Both the position numbers and the translations under genes were made by a program. From Alphaproteobacteria bacterium (lineage in GTDB: Bacteria; Pseudomonadota; Alphaproteobacteria; UBA6615): DNA of 9,176 nt. This document shows, one piece after another, positions 1 through 6,204 of this stretch (position 1 is its first letter; each line of letters begins with the position of its first letter). Below the pieces are notes generated by a model, which searched no databases, was not told the origin of the DNA, and worked only from the letters and a program-made list of their open reading frames with translations. The stretch lies in NCBI GenBank assembly GCA_013003285.1, contig JABDJY010000141.1, forward strand, positions 1-9,176, written 5' to 3'.

Positions 1-299
1 ACACCGTAGGTCCAGTAGCCGCGCCCGCCCAACAGCCGCACGATGACGAGCTTGGCCTGGCTGATGATCTGGTCGGTGTACAGATCGACCGATAGATTAT
101 GACCGAGACGCAGATAGTTCGCTAAACGGACGCTCGGCGCCGTCTGATCGGCTGTGAGGCGCGCCGATTGTGCCGCCGCCAGGCAGGCGATCTCGGTATC
201 GGCGGCACTGAGCACCACAATATCGCCCGGAGTTTGATCCAGATCGACGGCCTCGCTGCCGTCATCGACAGCACCAGGTATGGCGGCCAGCAGATGCAT
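1..299 (-). CDS. cobN: Cobaltochelatase subunit CobN, N-terminal part (runs off the left edge)
   Basis: This is the first 99 codons of CobN, the large (about 1,200-1,300 residue) subunit of the ATP-dependent aerobic cobaltochelatase, which inserts cobalt into hydrogenobyrinate a,c-diamide together with AAA+ partners. The rest lies beyond the window edge. The visible N-terminus starts MHLLAAIPG and carries family-typical blocks: a DIVVLSAADTE segment (residues 26-36), a SVDLY segment (70-74) and RLLGGRGYWTYG (88-99). The start ATG (299-297) shares one base with the cobW stop (TGATG), so translation is probably coupled to cobW. This is the common cobW-cobN order in alphaproteobacteria and points to the oxygen-dependent B12 pathway. 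The identification is firm from these blocks. Integrity of the remainder cannot be judged. Confidence 0.93.
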   Translation of the reverse strand, partial: MHLLAAIPGAVDDGSEAVDLDQTPGDIVVLSAADTEIACLAAAQSARLTADQTAPSVRLANYLRLGHNLSVDLYTDQIISQAKLVIVRLLGGRGYWTYG

Positions 300-1321
300 C
301 AGCCGGTGATTTCCGCGGCGATGGCGGCGCGGTCCATGCCGGATCGGCCGATCACCACGAGTTCGCTGCCACGCAATTCGCCGTCGCGCCAATCCCGGTC
401 GAAATAGCGTTGAAAGCGCGTGCCCACCCCCTGCACCACCAAGCGTCGGGCCTTGCCGGGAATGTCCAAAAATCCTTTGATGCGAAAAATATCATGCGCT
501 ACCACGGCGGCGGTCAGGCGCGCCTCCAGCTTGTCCGGATCGTCGATGGGGCCGAGCAAAATAGTGAAACTGTCGAAATCGTCATGATCGTGGTCATCTT
601 CATCATCGTGCACGCTGGGGCGGGCGGCGATGTCGTCCTCGGCGCCGGCGTCGAGCCCCAGCACCAGCGCCGGGTCGAGCTTGCCGTGGGTGGCATTCAC
701 GGTCTTCACACCGGCGCGCCGGTGTTCGGCCAGGGCGGTCTCGATGGTGGCGAAGTCGCCGTTCAACAAATCGGCCTTATTGACGATGATCAGATCGGCG
801 CAGGCGATCTGGTCGGTAAACAGCTCTTCCAGCGGATTATCGTGATCGAGCGAGGGATCGGCGGCTTGGGCAGCGGCCACCGCCGCCGGGTCGTCGGCAA
901 AGCGTCCGCCGGCGACGGCGGCGGCGTCGACCACCGTGACCACGCCGTCGACCGTGGTGCACGCTTTGACTTCCGGCCAGGCGAAGGCCTTGATCAGGGG
1001 TTTGGGCAGCGCCAGGCCGGAAGTTTCGATGACGATATGGTCCGGTGGCTCGGGCCGGTCGAGCAGGGCGGTGATGGTGGGCACGAAATCGTCGGCCACG
1101 GTGCAGCAAATGCAGCCGTTGGACAGCTCGATGACATCCTCCTCCTCGCAGCCCTCGATACCGCAGCCATTGAGAATTTCGCCGTCGATGCCGAGATCGC
1201 CGAATTCGTTGATGATCAGCGCCAGACGCTGCCCGTTTGCGTTCTCGAGCAGATGGCGGATCAGACTGGTCTTGCCGGCGCCGAGAAAGCCGGTGATGAC
1301 GGTGGCGGGTATCTTTTGCAT
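299..1321 (-). CDS. cobW: CobW, COG0523 G3E-family GTPase / cobalt chaperone
   Basis: The 340-residue product is a CobW-type P-loop GTPase, thought to deliver cobalt to the CobN chelatase. The Walker A motif GFLGAGKT is at residues 11-18, the metal-binding CxCC motif (GCICC) at 69-73, an ETSG motif at 99-102 and the guanine-specificity motif NKAD at 181-184. A His/Asp-rich stretch (238-250) links the GTPase to the C-terminal CobW_C domain (about 252-330). The frame is open further upstream (to 1546), but that part overlaps cobU and lacks homology-like sequence. The ATG at 1321 sits ten residues before the P-loop and 7 nt after the cobU stop, as expected for an operon. A GGAA lies just upstream as a weak ribosome site. 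It overlaps cobN by one base. COG0523 proteins can also serve zinc; the position between cobU and cobN argues for cobalt. Confidence 0.95.
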   Translation of the reverse strand: MQKIPATVITGFLGAGKTSLIRHLLENANGQRLALIINEFGDLGIDGEILNGCGIEGCEEEDVIELSNGCICCTVADDFVPTITALLDRPEPPDHIVIETSGLALPKPLIKAFAWPEVKACTTVDGVVTVVDAAAVAGGRFADDPAAVAAAQAADPSLDHDNPLEELFTDQIACADLIIVNKADLLNGDFATIETALAEHRRAGVKTVNATHGKLDPALVLGLDAGAEDDIAARPSVHDDEDDHDHDDFDSFTILLGPIDDPDKLEARLTAAVVAHDIFRIKGFLDIPGKARRLVVQGVGTRFQRYFDRDWRDGELRGSELVVIGRSGMDRAAIAAEITG

Positions 1322-1328
1322 GCGGCAG

Positions 1329-1910
1329 TTATTCCGTTGATCGAGGTGATTTGAGGGTGATTGGCAGGCCGGCGGCGATGAAATCGACCCGCTCAGCGCG
1401 CGCGGCGATTTGTTGGTTGAGCCGGCCCGCATGGTCGCGAAAGGCGCGTGCCAGTTCGTTGTCGGGCACGATGCCGAGACCGACTTCGTTGGCGACGCAC
1501 ACGACCGGTTCCGGCGTTGCTTCGAGGGCGTTGAGGAGGGCGGCAATTTCGGCGTCCATGTCGCGTTCTGCCAGCATGATGTTGGTGAGCCACAGGGTCA
1601 GGCAGTCGATGAGGATCGGCTGGCCGTTCCTGGCGCGTGACGCGACGGCGTTGGCGAGCGCGACCGGTGCCTCTTCCGTCTGCCAAAACTCACCTCGGCG
1701 TGCTTGATGTTCGGCGATGCGGGCGGTCATTTCGCCGTCGCGCGCTTCGGCCGTAGCGATATAGATCGGTCGCACTCCCATGGCGTCGGCGTGGCCGCGC
1801 ACCAGCGTTTCGGCGTGGCGGCTCTTGCCGGAACGCGCACCACCAAGCACCAGCGTAAGTGCCGGGAGTAGGCCCGTCGGGGCAGGCTGAACCGCATTAT
1901 CCATCGCCAA
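1329..1910 (-). CDS. cobU: Adenosylcobinamide kinase / adenosylcobinamide-phosphate guanylyltransferase
   Basis: This bifunctional enzyme (CobU; CobP in Pseudomonas nomenclature) phosphorylates adenosylcobinamide and transfers GMP to give AdoCbi-GDP for the nucleotide-loop step. From the TTG start it is 193 residues, normal for the family. The P-loop GGARSGKS is at 23-30, followed by RHAE. H68 in the RIAEH context aligns with the GMP-accepting histidine (His46 of Salmonella CobU). The signature NEVGLGIVP is at 141-149, followed by AGRLNQ (161-166). Start choice is open: a strong GGAGGG lies 7 nt before TTG 1910 but 13 nt before ATG 1904 (MDNAV), so I extend to the TTG; the difference is two residues. 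It is the first gene after the cobalamin riboswitch and probably its direct target. cobW follows after 7 nt. Confidence 0.95.
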   Translation of the reverse strand: MAMDNAVQPAPTGLLPALTLVLGGARSGKSRHAETLVRGHADAMGVRPIYIATAEARDGEMTARIAEHQARRGEFWQTEEAPVALANAVASRARNGQPILIDCLTLWLTNIMLAERDMDAEIAALLNALEATPEPVVCVANEVGLGIVPDNELARAFRDHAGRLNQQIAARAERVDFIAAGLPITLKSPRSTE

Positions 1911-1949
1911 CCGTCTTCCCTCCGCCCGAGGAGCCGGTGTTAAAGTTAC
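1911..1949 (-). promoter_or_regulatory. Riboswitch expression platform with SD-masking hairpin before cobU
   Basis: Read on the minus strand, the leader between the aptamer and cobU contains CTCC (1933-1930), a loop, then the Shine-Dalgarno GGAGGG (1923-1918). CTCC can pair with GGAG, or TCCTC (1932-1928) with GAGGG (1922-1918) around a 5-nt loop. Either form buries the ribosome site. No U-tract follows, so transcription termination is unlikely. I infer translational control of cobU: with coenzyme B12 bound, the ribosome site would be held closed. The pairing is seen in the sequence; the switching is inference. Confidence 0.6.
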
Positions 1950-2120
1950 GCGCTAAAGAGGTCTCCTGGCTCCGGGTCAGGGGACATGGCGTCCTTCCCA
2001 GCGGTGATGACCGCCAGTGGTGATACGCCTGTCCTCGCCGTTACAGTTGCGGGGGCAGCGCCGGTATTGGCGATTGATCCGGAAGAACCATCGCCGCACC
2101 GGACTTCCCTGTTCTAGCGC
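1950..2120 (-). promoter_or_regulatory. Cobalamin (adenosylcobalamin) riboswitch aptamer
   Basis: The minus strand shows the conserved blocks of the cobalamin riboswitch in the right order: AGGGAAGTCCGGTG near the 5' end (from 2110), GCTGCCCCCGCAACTGTAAC (2059-2040), CACTG (2019-2015), a GCGGT/ACCGC hairpin with a CATC loop (2014-2001), GGGAAGGA (1999-1992), and the B12 box GAGCCAGGAGACCT (1972-1959). The ends pair as a 6-bp P1 helix, GCGCTA (2120-2115) with TAGCGC (1955-1950), giving a 171-nt aptamer, a usual size. It precedes cobU-cobW-cobN and should lower their expression when B12 is plentiful. It is unusual in overlapping the cobC stop codon (TAG, 2116-2114) and its last codon, so the P1 5' strand is also coding sequence. 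Confidence 0.95.
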
Positions 2121-2791
2121 TGGAGCAACGCTAGCATGGCGGTGTGATCGGGCGCCAGTATGCTTTCCGTTGTGGCGTGCTGATTGACGTGGAAAAGCGC
2201 CCACGCGCCGTCCGGATGGCTTTCTGTCGGGCCGAAATGATCGATCCGTGTGACCGAACAATTGTCGATCTGGCAAGCCAGCGCGACTTCTGGATCCAGG
2301 TTGAGCGCATGGCCGATAGCGGCGCGAATGACCCCGCCATGTCCGACCGAGATGATATCGCCGCCGGAATGTTGTTCGGTGAGCCGCGTGATCACGGCCG
2401 AAGTTCGCTCCATCAGGTCGACGAAGCTCTCGCCGCCAGGGGCGCGGGTGCGGGCGGGCGCGAGCCAGAATAAATGCTTGGGGTCGAGCTCGGCGTACAC
2501 ATCTTCGCGTTTGCGGCCCTGCCATTCGCCGAAATTCTGCTCCTGCAGATCCTCCTCGATTATTGGTTCGGGAAGATCGAGACCGGCAGAGCGGATCGCA
2601 TTGGCGGTTTGGTGAGTGCGTTGCAGATGGCTGGTCACCAAGGTGCCGTTTGCGGGCAAAAAGCGCGCGAGCGCGGCATAGGTTGGCGGGTCCTCGACAT
2701 TGGCAGCTGGGTCGGTATTGCCGTAGATCCGCCCTCCGGTCGACGTGACCGGCGCATGGCGAACCCACCACCAGCGCGTACGTGTACTCAT
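2114..2791 (-). CDS. cobC: Histidine phosphatase family protein, probable alpha-ribazole-5'-phosphate phosphatase (CobC-like)
   Basis: The 225-residue protein belongs to the phosphoglycerate mutase-like histidine phosphatases. The phospho-accepting His is in the RHA motif (R11, H12). The second arginine is R58 in SHLQRTHQTA, the acid is E89 in FGEW, and the second catalytic histidine is H151 in GHGG (150-153). By its place between cobS and cobU it probably removes phosphate from alpha-ribazole 5'-phosphate or from adenosylcobalamin 5'-phosphate, the last step of nucleotide-loop assembly. The fold alone does not fix the substrate, so CobC is inferred from context. The ATG at 2791 overlaps the cobS stop (ATGA), indicating coupled translation. 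Its 3' end lies in the riboswitch P1 helix. The name follows Salmonella usage; Pseudomonas CobC is a different enzyme. Confidence 0.8.
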   Translation of the reverse strand: MSTRTRWWWVRHAPVTSTGGRIYGNTDPAANVEDPPTYAALARFLPANGTLVTSHLQRTHQTANAIRSAGLDLPEPIIEEDLQEQNFGEWQGRKREDVYAELDPKHLFWLAPARTRAPGGESFVDLMERTSAVITRLTEQHSGGDIISVGHGGVIRAAIGHALNLDPEVALACQIDNCSVTRIDHFGPTESHPDGAWALFHVNQHATTESILAPDHTAMLALLQR

Positions 2792-3627
2792 GCTGCGTTT
2801 CCTATGATGACGGCGCTGGCAACGATTAACATCGCGGCCTCGGCTGCCTGCTGTACGCCTCCCAAAACATCACCGGTATAGCCGTCGATTTGCCGTAACG
2901 CTAGCCAGCCGACGACGAAAGCGCCGGCCCCGCCCGCCGCCAAAATAATGATGACGCCGCCCCCCGCCGGGGTGATCAGCATCAGGGCCGCCAAGAGTGC
3001 GCCCAGGGCCAGACCCTTCCAGGTCTCGCCTTCATTGGGGGTTCCCGCCAAGGCGCTGAGACCGTCATCGCGCGCCGGCGGCAACCAGCGCATGGTGGGC
3101 GCGAACATGGCGCGGCTCCAGGCAGTGGCGGCGATTAGCGCCCCTGCCGCCGCACCGGTATCGACTGCTGCAATGGAGGCCAGGGCGGCGATTTTGGCAA
3201 CGGTGATCACCGCCAGGCTCAAGGCGCCATAGGTGCCGAGCCGGCTGTCGTGCATGATCTCGAGTTTCTGTTCGCGTGACTGTCCGCCGCCGAAACCATC
3301 GGCCAGGTCGGCCAGTCCGTCTTCGTGCAGCGCGCCGGTCAGCCAGATGGTAATTCCGATCGCCAGGGTTGCCGCGACCGCTGGGGGTATATTGGCCCAG
3401 GCGAGCAAGGCCAGAGCAATGGCGCCAACGCCACCGATGCCGACCCCGACCACCGGGAACAACCACATGGCGCGCGCCAGATCCGCCGGCGGTGCATCAT
3501 AGTCCGCGTCGTCATTATCGGCCTGCTCGACAGGCAGCCGGGTGAGAAAAGCAGCGGCGAGCCGGAATTGCTTTCCGATATCCGGGCGTTCAGGATCGTC
3601 GCCGTGTGACTCCGGGTTTGCGTTCAT
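2788..3627 (-). CDS. cobS: Adenosylcobinamide-GDP ribazoletransferase (cobalamin synthase)
   Basis: CobS (CobV in Pseudomonas nomenclature) is the polytopic inner-membrane enzyme that joins adenosylcobinamide-GDP with alpha-ribazole (or its phosphate) to form cobalamin. The 279-residue product has the family's acidic signature HEDGLAD (101-107) followed by DG at 110-111, then DSRLGTYG (127-134) and DGYTGDVLGG (248-257). Long Gly/Ala/Ile/Val-rich hydrophobic segments occur around 52-75, 82-100, 136-165, 205-242 and 262-278. The ATG at 3627 is chosen; a TTG at 3645 is in frame and has AAAGG about 9 nt ahead, so six more residues are possible. The first roughly 20 residues are polar and variable. 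It overlaps cobC by 4 nt and diverges from cobT. Confidence 0.94.
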   Translation of the reverse strand: MNANPESHGDDPERPDIGKQFRLAAAFLTRLPVEQADNDDADYDAPPADLARAMWLFPVVGVGIGGVGAIALALLAWANIPPAVAATLAIGITIWLTGALHEDGLADLADGFGGGQSREQKLEIMHDSRLGTYGALSLAVITVAKIAALASIAAVDTGAAAGALIAATAWSRAMFAPTMRWLPPARDDGLSALAGTPNEGETWKGLALGALLAALMLITPAGGGVIIILAAGGAGAFVVGWLALRQIDGYTGDVLGGVQQAAEAAMLIVASAVIIGNAA

Positions 3628-3633
3628 GGCCCT

Positions 3634-3662
3634 GTTATAGGACAAGTGCCGACCTTTCGGAA
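3634..3662 (-). promoter_or_regulatory. Candidate sigma70-type promoter for cobS
   Basis: On the minus strand TTCCGA (3662-3657) and TATAAC (3639-3634) are 17 nt apart. The -10 matches 5 of 6 consensus bases, the -35 only 3 of 6. Transcription would start at or within a base or two of the cobS ATG (3627), giving a leaderless mRNA. This is pattern matching in a short spacer and could be chance. Confidence 0.3.
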
Positions 3663-3677
3663 CGGGTAACGACCCGT
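3662..3677. repeat. Inverted repeat in the cobS-cobT divergent spacer
   Basis: ACGGGT (3662-3667) and ACCCGT (3672-3677) are perfect inverted arms around AACG. Flanking GG (3659-3660) and CC (3678-3679) could extend the stem past a one-base bulge. It sits between the two divergent start codons and touches the candidate cobS -35 box, so it could be an operator or a hairpin in the cobT leader. No known regulator site is recognised. Confidence 0.45.
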
Positions 3678-3699
3678 CCTATCGCCCGTGAGTTCGAAG

Positions 3700-4758
3700 A
3701 TGACAGATACCCCAGATCAAGCCAGCGACCCGACCGGGCCCGACACTGCGACTTTGGATGATATACGCCGGCTGCTGGTCGATATGCCGGGACCTGATCT
3801 GGAAGCCGGTGTCGCGGCCGTGGCCCGTGAGGGGCAATTGACCAAACCCGCAGATTCGCTCGGGCGGTTGGAGGAAATCTCTCACTGGTTGTGCCTGTGG
3901 CAGGGCCGCTACCCGCCGCGCGCCGACCATGCGCGGGTGTGTGTATTTGCCGGTAATCACGGTGTCGCTTCGCGGGGGGTCTCGGCCTATCCGTCCGAAG
4001 TGACGGCGCAGATGGTGCAAAATTTTGTCGCCGGCGGTGGCGCAGTCAACCAATTGGCGGCCCTGGCCGACGCCGATTTGCGGGTCTATGAGATGGCCCT
4101 GGAACAACCGACGGCGGACTTCACCGAAGGCCCCGCGATGGATGACGGTGAGTGCGCGCGCGCCATTGCCTACGGGATGATGGCGGTGGAAGACAATATC
4201 GAGCTGTTGGCGCTGGGCGAAATGGGTATCGGCAATACAACAGCGGCGGCGGCGATCTGCCATGCCTTACTCGGCGGAGAAGCATCGGATTGGGCGGGAC
4301 CCGGTACCGGGGTCGCGGGTGCCGTACTCGATACCAAAATTGCGGTGGTTAGTGCTGGGGTGGCGGCCAACAAGGCCGAAATGTCCGACCCGTTGAATGT
4401 GCTGCGCTGCGTTGGTGGGCACGAAATCGCCGCCATTACCGGGGCGGTAATCGCTGCCCGGGTGGCGCGCATTCCGGTGTTGCTCGACGGGTACGCCTGT
4501 ACGGCGGCAGCCGCCGTGCTGCACGCCATCGACCCGGCCTTGATCGATCATTGCCTGGTTGCGCACCTGTCGGCGGAACCGGCCCATCGTGATTTGGCCC
4601 AGCGTTTGGGTAAACGGCCGTTGCTCGACCTCGACATGCGCTTGGGCGAGGCGTCGGGCGCTGCCTTGGCGATCAACATTGTACGCGCCGCGGTGGCCTG
4701 CCATGTTGGTATGGCGACATTCGACGAAGCCGCTGTGAGCGGCCGTAGCGCGACCTAA
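3700..4758 (+). CDS. cobT: Nicotinate-nucleotide--dimethylbenzimidazole phosphoribosyltransferase
   Basis: CobT (CobU in Pseudomonas nomenclature) transfers ribose phosphate from nicotinate mononucleotide to 5,6-dimethylbenzimidazole, making alpha-ribazole phosphate for the CobC/CobS steps. From the ATG at 3700 the protein is 352 residues, the usual length. It carries FAGNHGV (83-89), GEMGIGNTT (173-181), GPGTG (200-204), GGHEIAAITGA (239-249), LLDGY (261-265) and RLGEASGAALA (314-324). E317 in that last motif matches the catalytic glutamate of Salmonella CobT. A GTG at 3688 is in frame and would add four residues; neither start has a strong ribosome site. It is divergent from cobS, so it is not in the riboswitch-led transcript, and no aptamer fits in the 72-nt spacer. 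Confidence 0.95.
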   Translation: MTDTPDQASDPTGPDTATLDDIRRLLVDMPGPDLEAGVAAVAREGQLTKPADSLGRLEEISHWLCLWQGRYPPRADHARVCVFAGNHGVASRGVSAYPSEVTAQMVQNFVAGGGAVNQLAALADADLRVYEMALEQPTADFTEGPAMDDGECARAIAYGMMAVEDNIELLALGEMGIGNTTAAAAICHALLGGEASDWAGPGTGVAGAVLDTKIAVVSAGVAANKAEMSDPLNVLRCVGGHEIAAITGAVIAARVARIPVLLDGYACTAAAAVLHAIDPALIDHCLVAHLSAEPAHRDLAQRLGKRPLLDLDMRLGEASGAALAINIVRAAVACHVGMATFDEAAVSGRSAT

Positions 4759-4845
4759 TCTCGACTTTTTGGGTGCAGGGGCCCAAGTTGAGGGTCGCGA
4801 ATATTGGATTGTCGGCGCGCAGACCGCATCGCCTAAACGAACGAT

Positions 4846-6186
4846 ATGAACCAGGCTGAAACGACTGATTTAGAAACCCCAGCCCCATCTCAAATGGTGG
4901 CGTCCGGGCCGCTTCTCGAATTTGGCGGCCGCGTTAGGTTGCGTACGCTCACCCGTATCCGCTGGGTCGCCATCGCCGGTCAGCTGGCGGCGTTGTTCCT
5001 GGTGCGCTTCGGCCTGGACTGGCCGTTGCCCATGAATGCGGCGCTGGCGGTTGTTGGCGTCTCGGTTGTGCTCAATCTGGTGATGAACTTCCGCCGACCC
5101 GAGCAGGGACGTCTGAAAGAGTGGGAGGCGGCCGCTTATCTGGCGTTCGATACCTTGCAGTTGGCGCTTCTTCTTTATCTCACAGGCGGGTTGGGTAACC
5201 CGTTTGCGCTTCTATTCCTGGGCCCGGTGACGGTATCGGCGACGGTTCTCACCCGGCGGGCGACCGCTATATTGTGCGGGCTGGTCATCGTCTGCGCCAC
5301 CGCCCTGGTGTTCGGCCATCTACCGCTACCCTGGTCGGAGACCGGCTTGGTGCTGCCGCGTTTATATATCGGCGGACTGTGGGCGGCCGTAGTTATCGGT
5401 ACGCTGTTTCTCGCGGTCTATGCCGGCAGCCTGTCGGCGGAAGGCCGGCGCATGTCGAATGCGCTATCGGCGGCGCAGCTATCGTTGGCTCGCGAACAGC
5501 AATTATCTGCGGTGGGTGGTCTGGCGGCCGCCGCCGCGCACGAGCTGGGCAGCCCGCTCTCGACCATCCTGGTCACCGCGACGGAGCTGAACCGGGAGAT
5601 GCCGCCAAACAGTCCTTACGCCGAGGATATAAAATTGCTTCAGGCGGAAGCTCGAAGGTGCCGCGAGATCCTGGCCGAATTGTCGCTGCAACCGGGGACC
5701 GACGATAGCAGCGATCCCTTCGCGCGAACCCCGTTGTCGGCCATGGTCCATGCTGCCACCGACCGGCATCGGGTAGAGGGCATCACCCTTAATATTGAGG
5801 CCGCTGGCGGCGACGATAGCGCCGAGCCCGTTGTCGCGAACAGTCCAGAGTTCAATCATGGTTTGGGCAATATCGTACAAAATGCGGTGCAATTCGCCCG
5901 CGATCGCGTTGATGTACGGGTCGCCTGGACACAGGACACGATCTCGGTGACGGTGCGTGATGACGGTCCGGGATTTGCGCCCGCTGTCCTCGATCGGGTG
6001 GGCGAGCCTTATATTTCAAGCCGCGGCGAAGGTCATTTGGGGCTTGGCATATTCATCGCCCAATCGTTGCTGCAACGCACCGGCGGCCGGCTTGCGGCCC
6101 GTAACTTGCGGGGCACCGGCGGGCGGGTCGATGGCGGCGAAGTGGTCATCACATGGCCGCGTGCAAGTCTTGATGTTAATGCCTGA
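4846..6186 (+). CDS. regB: Redox sensor histidine kinase RegB/PrrB/ActS family
   Basis: This 446-residue membrane kinase matches the RegB family, which senses redox state through the quinone pool and phosphorylates RegA. Hydrophobic segments between about 40 and 195 form the multi-helix membrane sensor. The hallmark heptapeptide GGxxNPF is present as GGLGNPF (114-120), the ubiquinone-site motif of RegB. The H-box AHELGSP has the phospho-histidine H232. C272 in RRCREIL corresponds to the redox-active cysteine of RegB. The ATPase has an N-box (GNIVQNAVQFAR, 341-352), G1 DDGPGF (372-377) and G2 GHLGLGIF (396-403). The ATG at 4846 has no clear Shine-Dalgarno; ATG 4894 is an alternative. It lies 87 nt after cobT, a spacer with no recognisable promoter or terminator, and regA follows after 18 nt. 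Confidence 0.93.
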   Translation: MNQAETTDLETPAPSQMVASGPLLEFGGRVRLRTLTRIRWVAIAGQLAALFLVRFGLDWPLPMNAALAVVGVSVVLNLVMNFRRPEQGRLKEWEAAAYLAFDTLQLALLLYLTGGLGNPFALLFLGPVTVSATVLTRRATAILCGLVIVCATALVFGHLPLPWSETGLVLPRLYIGGLWAAVVIGTLFLAVYAGSLSAEGRRMSNALSAAQLSLAREQQLSAVGGLAAAAAHELGSPLSTILVTATELNREMPPNSPYAEDIKLLQAEARRCREILAELSLQPGTDDSSDPFARTPLSAMVHAATDRHRVEGITLNIEAAGGDDSAEPVVANSPEFNHGLGNIVQNAVQFARDRVDVRVAWTQDTISVTVRDDGPGFAPAVLDRVGEPYISSRGEGHLGLGIFIAQSLLQRTGGRLAARNLRGTGGRVDGGEVVITWPRASLDVNA

Positions 6187-6204
6187 GCGGGGTAATCGAG
6201 GGTC

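Noticed and set aside
410..1354. Long (314-codon) plus-strand open frame opposite cobW
   Set aside because: It is antisense to a well-supported CobW with every motif intact. Its translation is low-complexity Gly/Val/Asp-rich with no recognisable family, as expected for a shadow frame in GC-rich DNA.
1322..1546. N-terminal extension of CobW to position 1546
   Set aside because: The extra 75 residues overlap the cobU coding end, are Ser/Pro/Arg-rich without similarity to CobW, and the ATG at 1321 fits the P-loop distance of the family.
1977..2771. Minus-strand 264-codon frame over cobC and the riboswitch
   Set aside because: It is Arg-rich shadow sequence in another frame of cobC and runs into the structured aptamer.
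3628..3699. A second B12 riboswitch before cobT or cobS
   Set aside because: The spacer is only 72 nt, too short for the aptamer, and lacks the B12 box and the other conserved blocks.
3679..4263. Minus-strand 194-codon frame opposite cobT
   Set aside because: It is antisense to CobT, which has all family motifs, and its own translation matches nothing I recognise.
4764..4786. Possible cobT terminator (TTGGG...CCCAA with T-run)
   Set aside because: The T-run lies before the stem on the plus strand and no T-tract follows on either strand, so it does not have the layout of an intrinsic terminator.
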